Both the position numbers and the translations under genes were made by a program. A stretch of DNA of 5,774 nucleotides, taken from contig CAZVXD010000112.1 in assembly GCA_964631335.1 (NCBI GenBank), forward strand, positions 1-5,774, written 5' to 3'. The notes under the pieces are model-generated. The model searched no databases. It saw nothing but the letters and a program-made list of their open reading frames with translations, and had not been told where the DNA came from. Of the stretch, positions 4,556-5,774 are shown piece by piece (position 1 is the first letter of the stretch; each line of letters opens with the position of its first letter). The stretch is from JAFGHJ01 sp964631335 (lineage in GTDB: Bacteria > Hydrothermota > UBA3072).

Positions 4556-4724
4556 AATGTCAGGAAATATCCAGAAAGTTGAAGTTGAAGATAATAAAAC
4601 AGCAGCTTTTATTTTCTCGAAAAATCAAGAATACGCAAGGGACTTAGAGTTGGTTAGAAAACTTACAGATACGCTTATTAACACAAAAGAAGAAATTGAA
4701 AAGATTTTAGAAGAGGAAGAATGA
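4539..4724 (+). CDS. 61-residue acidic protein of unknown function
   Basis: The start at ATG 4539 is set by GGAGGAGG (4525-4532), 6 bases upstream. A longer frame to GTG 4434 would run across the zinc-ribbon gene in another frame and is unlikely. The product begins with strands (KLTFEMSGNIQKVEVEDNKT) and ends with a charged helix (LELVRKLTDTLINTKEEIE, then KILEEEE). No family is recognised. Its stop overlaps the nuclease start as ATGA, so it probably is translated together with the nuclease and may be its accessory protein, which is inference from position. Confidence 0.6.
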   Translation: MKLTFEMSGNIQKVEVEDNKTAAFIFSKNQEYARDLELVRKLTDTLINTKEEIEKILEEEE

Positions 4725-5581
4725 ATAAGATAATTGAAAAATTTCAGGTTGATATCGAAGCGAACCGTATAAATAAATTTGACGAACAATGGTATCAAAT
4801 TGTCGTACCGGATAAAGAAGAACCTCTTGACTTGCCTTCTGTTACTACATACTTACAAGCCTATCCAAAAGGCATAGGTTTTAAATTATGGTTACAGAGG
4901 GTAGGAGAAAGAGCGGATGCAATCAGAAATGAAGCAGCGCAGCTTGGGATATTGGTACACCGATTAATCGAAGCGACCCTGAAAGGTGAAACAATCACTT
5001 TCGAAAATGAACTCGGGCAAAGAATCTGTTCTCTCGAAGAATGGGAAAGATATTTGTCCTGGTGTCTCTGGTATCAAGAATATAAAGAGAAATACAATCT
5101 TGAACCTGTGGCAATAGAGCAGATTGTTTTTGATCTCGATAGAATGACTGCCGGGACAATTGACCTTATTGCTAAGATGACAATCACGGAGAAGGTAAAA
5201 ATGGAAGGGAAAAGAAAACATGAAGAAATCAAACGGGACATCTTGAAAGTTTTTGATTGGAAAACCGGGCAATATATCGGGGATACAGCAAAAATTCAAG
5301 TATCTATCTATCAGGATATAGCAAATAAAATGAAGGTATTTGGTGAAATTGAAAGCGCGGAAATTGTTCAGATATATCCGAATCTTAATCGTAAAGGTTT
5401 TAGGACTTATGAGGTTAGTCAGGAAGAAATACCGGATAATATTGAAGCCTTTGAATCCTGTCAGAAAATCTTTAATAAGGCAAATCCGAATTTTAAGCCG
5501 AAATATTTAAGTTATCCGAATCAAGTTAGTCTCGGCTTTCTCGAAAAGGAAAAATTAAACCTTACAGGAGAAGAAAAATGA
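4721..5581 (+). CDS. PD-(D/E)XK nuclease, Cas4/RecB-like phage exonuclease
   Basis: All core motifs of the RecB/Cas4-like branch are visible in this 286-residue protein. LPSVTTYL (38-45) is the usual N-terminal 'PSVTT' segment. LGILVHRLIE (75-84) supplies His80 and Glu84. TAGTIDLIAKM (143-153) supplies Asp148. FDWKTGQ (178-184) is the D-x-K pair, Asp179 and Lys181. QVSIYQ (193-198) is the Q-x3-Y motif. The active site looks intact. I see no four-cysteine iron-sulfur cluster as in true Cas4 and no CRISPR genes nearby. Phages use such enzymes as exonucleases in recombination or host-DNA processing. It overlaps both neighbours by four bases (ATGA) in the middle of the rightward operon. The family is secure; the exact substrate is not. 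Confidence 0.85.
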   Translation: MNKIIEKFQVDIEANRINKFDEQWYQIVVPDKEEPLDLPSVTTYLQAYPKGIGFKLWLQRVGERADAIRNEAAQLGILVHRLIEATLKGETITFENELGQRICSLEEWERYLSWCLWYQEYKEKYNLEPVAIEQIVFDLDRMTAGTIDLIAKMTITEKVKMEGKRKHEEIKRDILKVFDWKTGQYIGDTAKIQVSIYQDIANKMKVFGEIESAEIVQIYPNLNRKGFRTYEVSQEEIPDNIEAFESCQKIFNKANPNFKPKYLSYPNQVSLGFLEKEKLNLTGEEK

Positions 5582-5774
5582 TACAAAATAGAAAATATAG
5601 AATCTTATGCGACCAGAGAGCGAAAATAACAACAGGAGAAAAAACAGAAGAAGGCTATCCGAGGAGTCTGCATTATTTTGATGTTTCGCCTTTTCCCGAA
5701 TTAGTCAAGGCTTACGGAGAACAACCGGAAGAACTTCTTTTGTATTTCCCTTCCGATAACATCCCGGATTTTTT
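5578..5774 (+). CDS. Gp3-like recombination directionality factor homologue, partial
   Basis: The frame opens at ATGA overlapping the nuclease stop, with AGGAG 7 bases upstream, and runs off the right edge after 65 complete codons. The visible part has a short lysine-rich start followed by EEGYPRSLHYFDVSPFPE, then LVKAYGEQPEELLLYFPSDN and IPDF. This succession ('G..YP..L.YF.V', then 'YG..P.EL...FPSD') is how I remember the family named for phage phiC31 Gp3, a recombination directionality factor. Many members lie in replication/recombination clusters of phages without a serine integrase and their role there is unclear. The call rests on pattern memory over a partial sequence. Confidence 0.6.
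   Translation, partial: MIQNRKYRILCDQRAKITTGEKTEEGYPRSLHYFDVSPFPELVKAYGEQPEELLLYFPSDNIPDF

Noticed and set aside
4434..4724. Longer GTG start for the 61-residue protein
   Set aside because: It would overlap the zinc-ribbon gene for over 100 bases, whereas ATG 4539 has a GGAGGAGG site at ideal spacing.
4964..5299. Minus-strand 111-codon ORF
   Set aside because: It is antisense to the nuclease motifs in the rightward operon.
4721..5581. True Cas4 of a CRISPR system
   Set aside because: No iron-sulfur cysteines, no other cas genes and no repeats; the context is phage recombination.

Overview
The window looks like the early (replication and recombination) region of a tailed phage or prophage of an SD-using bacterium. 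The evidence is a phage-type replication initiator, a DnaB-like helicase, a RusA-type resolvase and a Cas4/RecB-like nuclease, embedded among very small, overlapping, unrecognised genes. The DNA is AT-rich, and many genes have strong Shine-Dalgarno (SD) sequences of the AAGGAGG type, which argues against a Bacteroidetes host. I cannot name the host. Two runs of exactly 100 N (1547-1646 and 3379-3478) show that this is a scaffolded, probably metagenomic, assembly.

Layout. Two operons diverge from an intergenic region at about 3784-4003. The leftward (minus) operon, read from 3783 down to 1, contains: an unrecognised gene interrupted by a gap; a replication initiator of the phage lambda O type (2504-3235); an 80-residue helical protein; a DnaB-family helicase with its middle lost in a gap; a small zinc-finger protein; a two-helix membrane protein; a RusA-type Holliday-junction resolvase; a 40-codon ORF; and the start of a protein running off the left edge. 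The rightward (plus) operon, from 4004 to the right edge, contains: a membrane peptide; a 56-residue protein; a CxxC/CxxC zinc-ribbon protein; a 61-residue acidic protein; a PD-(D/E)XK nuclease; and the start of a protein resembling Gp3-like recombination directionality factors. Most neighbours overlap by 1-29 bases, so translational coupling is likely.

The strongest unexpected signal is inside the initiator gene. Five same-orientation copies of a 14-base element (TTTTGCGTAACGGT, one with a single mismatch) lie at 2848-2995, with inverted half-sites and a perfect 16-base palindrome, flanked by very AT-rich DNA. The copies fall in all three reading frames of the gene, so the repetition is held at DNA level. 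This is the architecture of lambda ori inside gene O, and I infer it is the phage replication origin.

Working model (inference): the O-like protein binds the iterons in its own gene and recruits the phage's own DnaB helicase, perhaps with help from the 80-residue protein encoded between them. RusA resolves branched intermediates. The rightward nuclease acts in recombination or DNA processing. Other points worth attention are an in-frame TAG between a strong SD/ATG and the 40-codon ORF, a terminator-like hairpin with a T8 run just ahead of the leftward genes, and a stretch near 3480-3790 that is open on both strands and carries a GC-rich hairpin.
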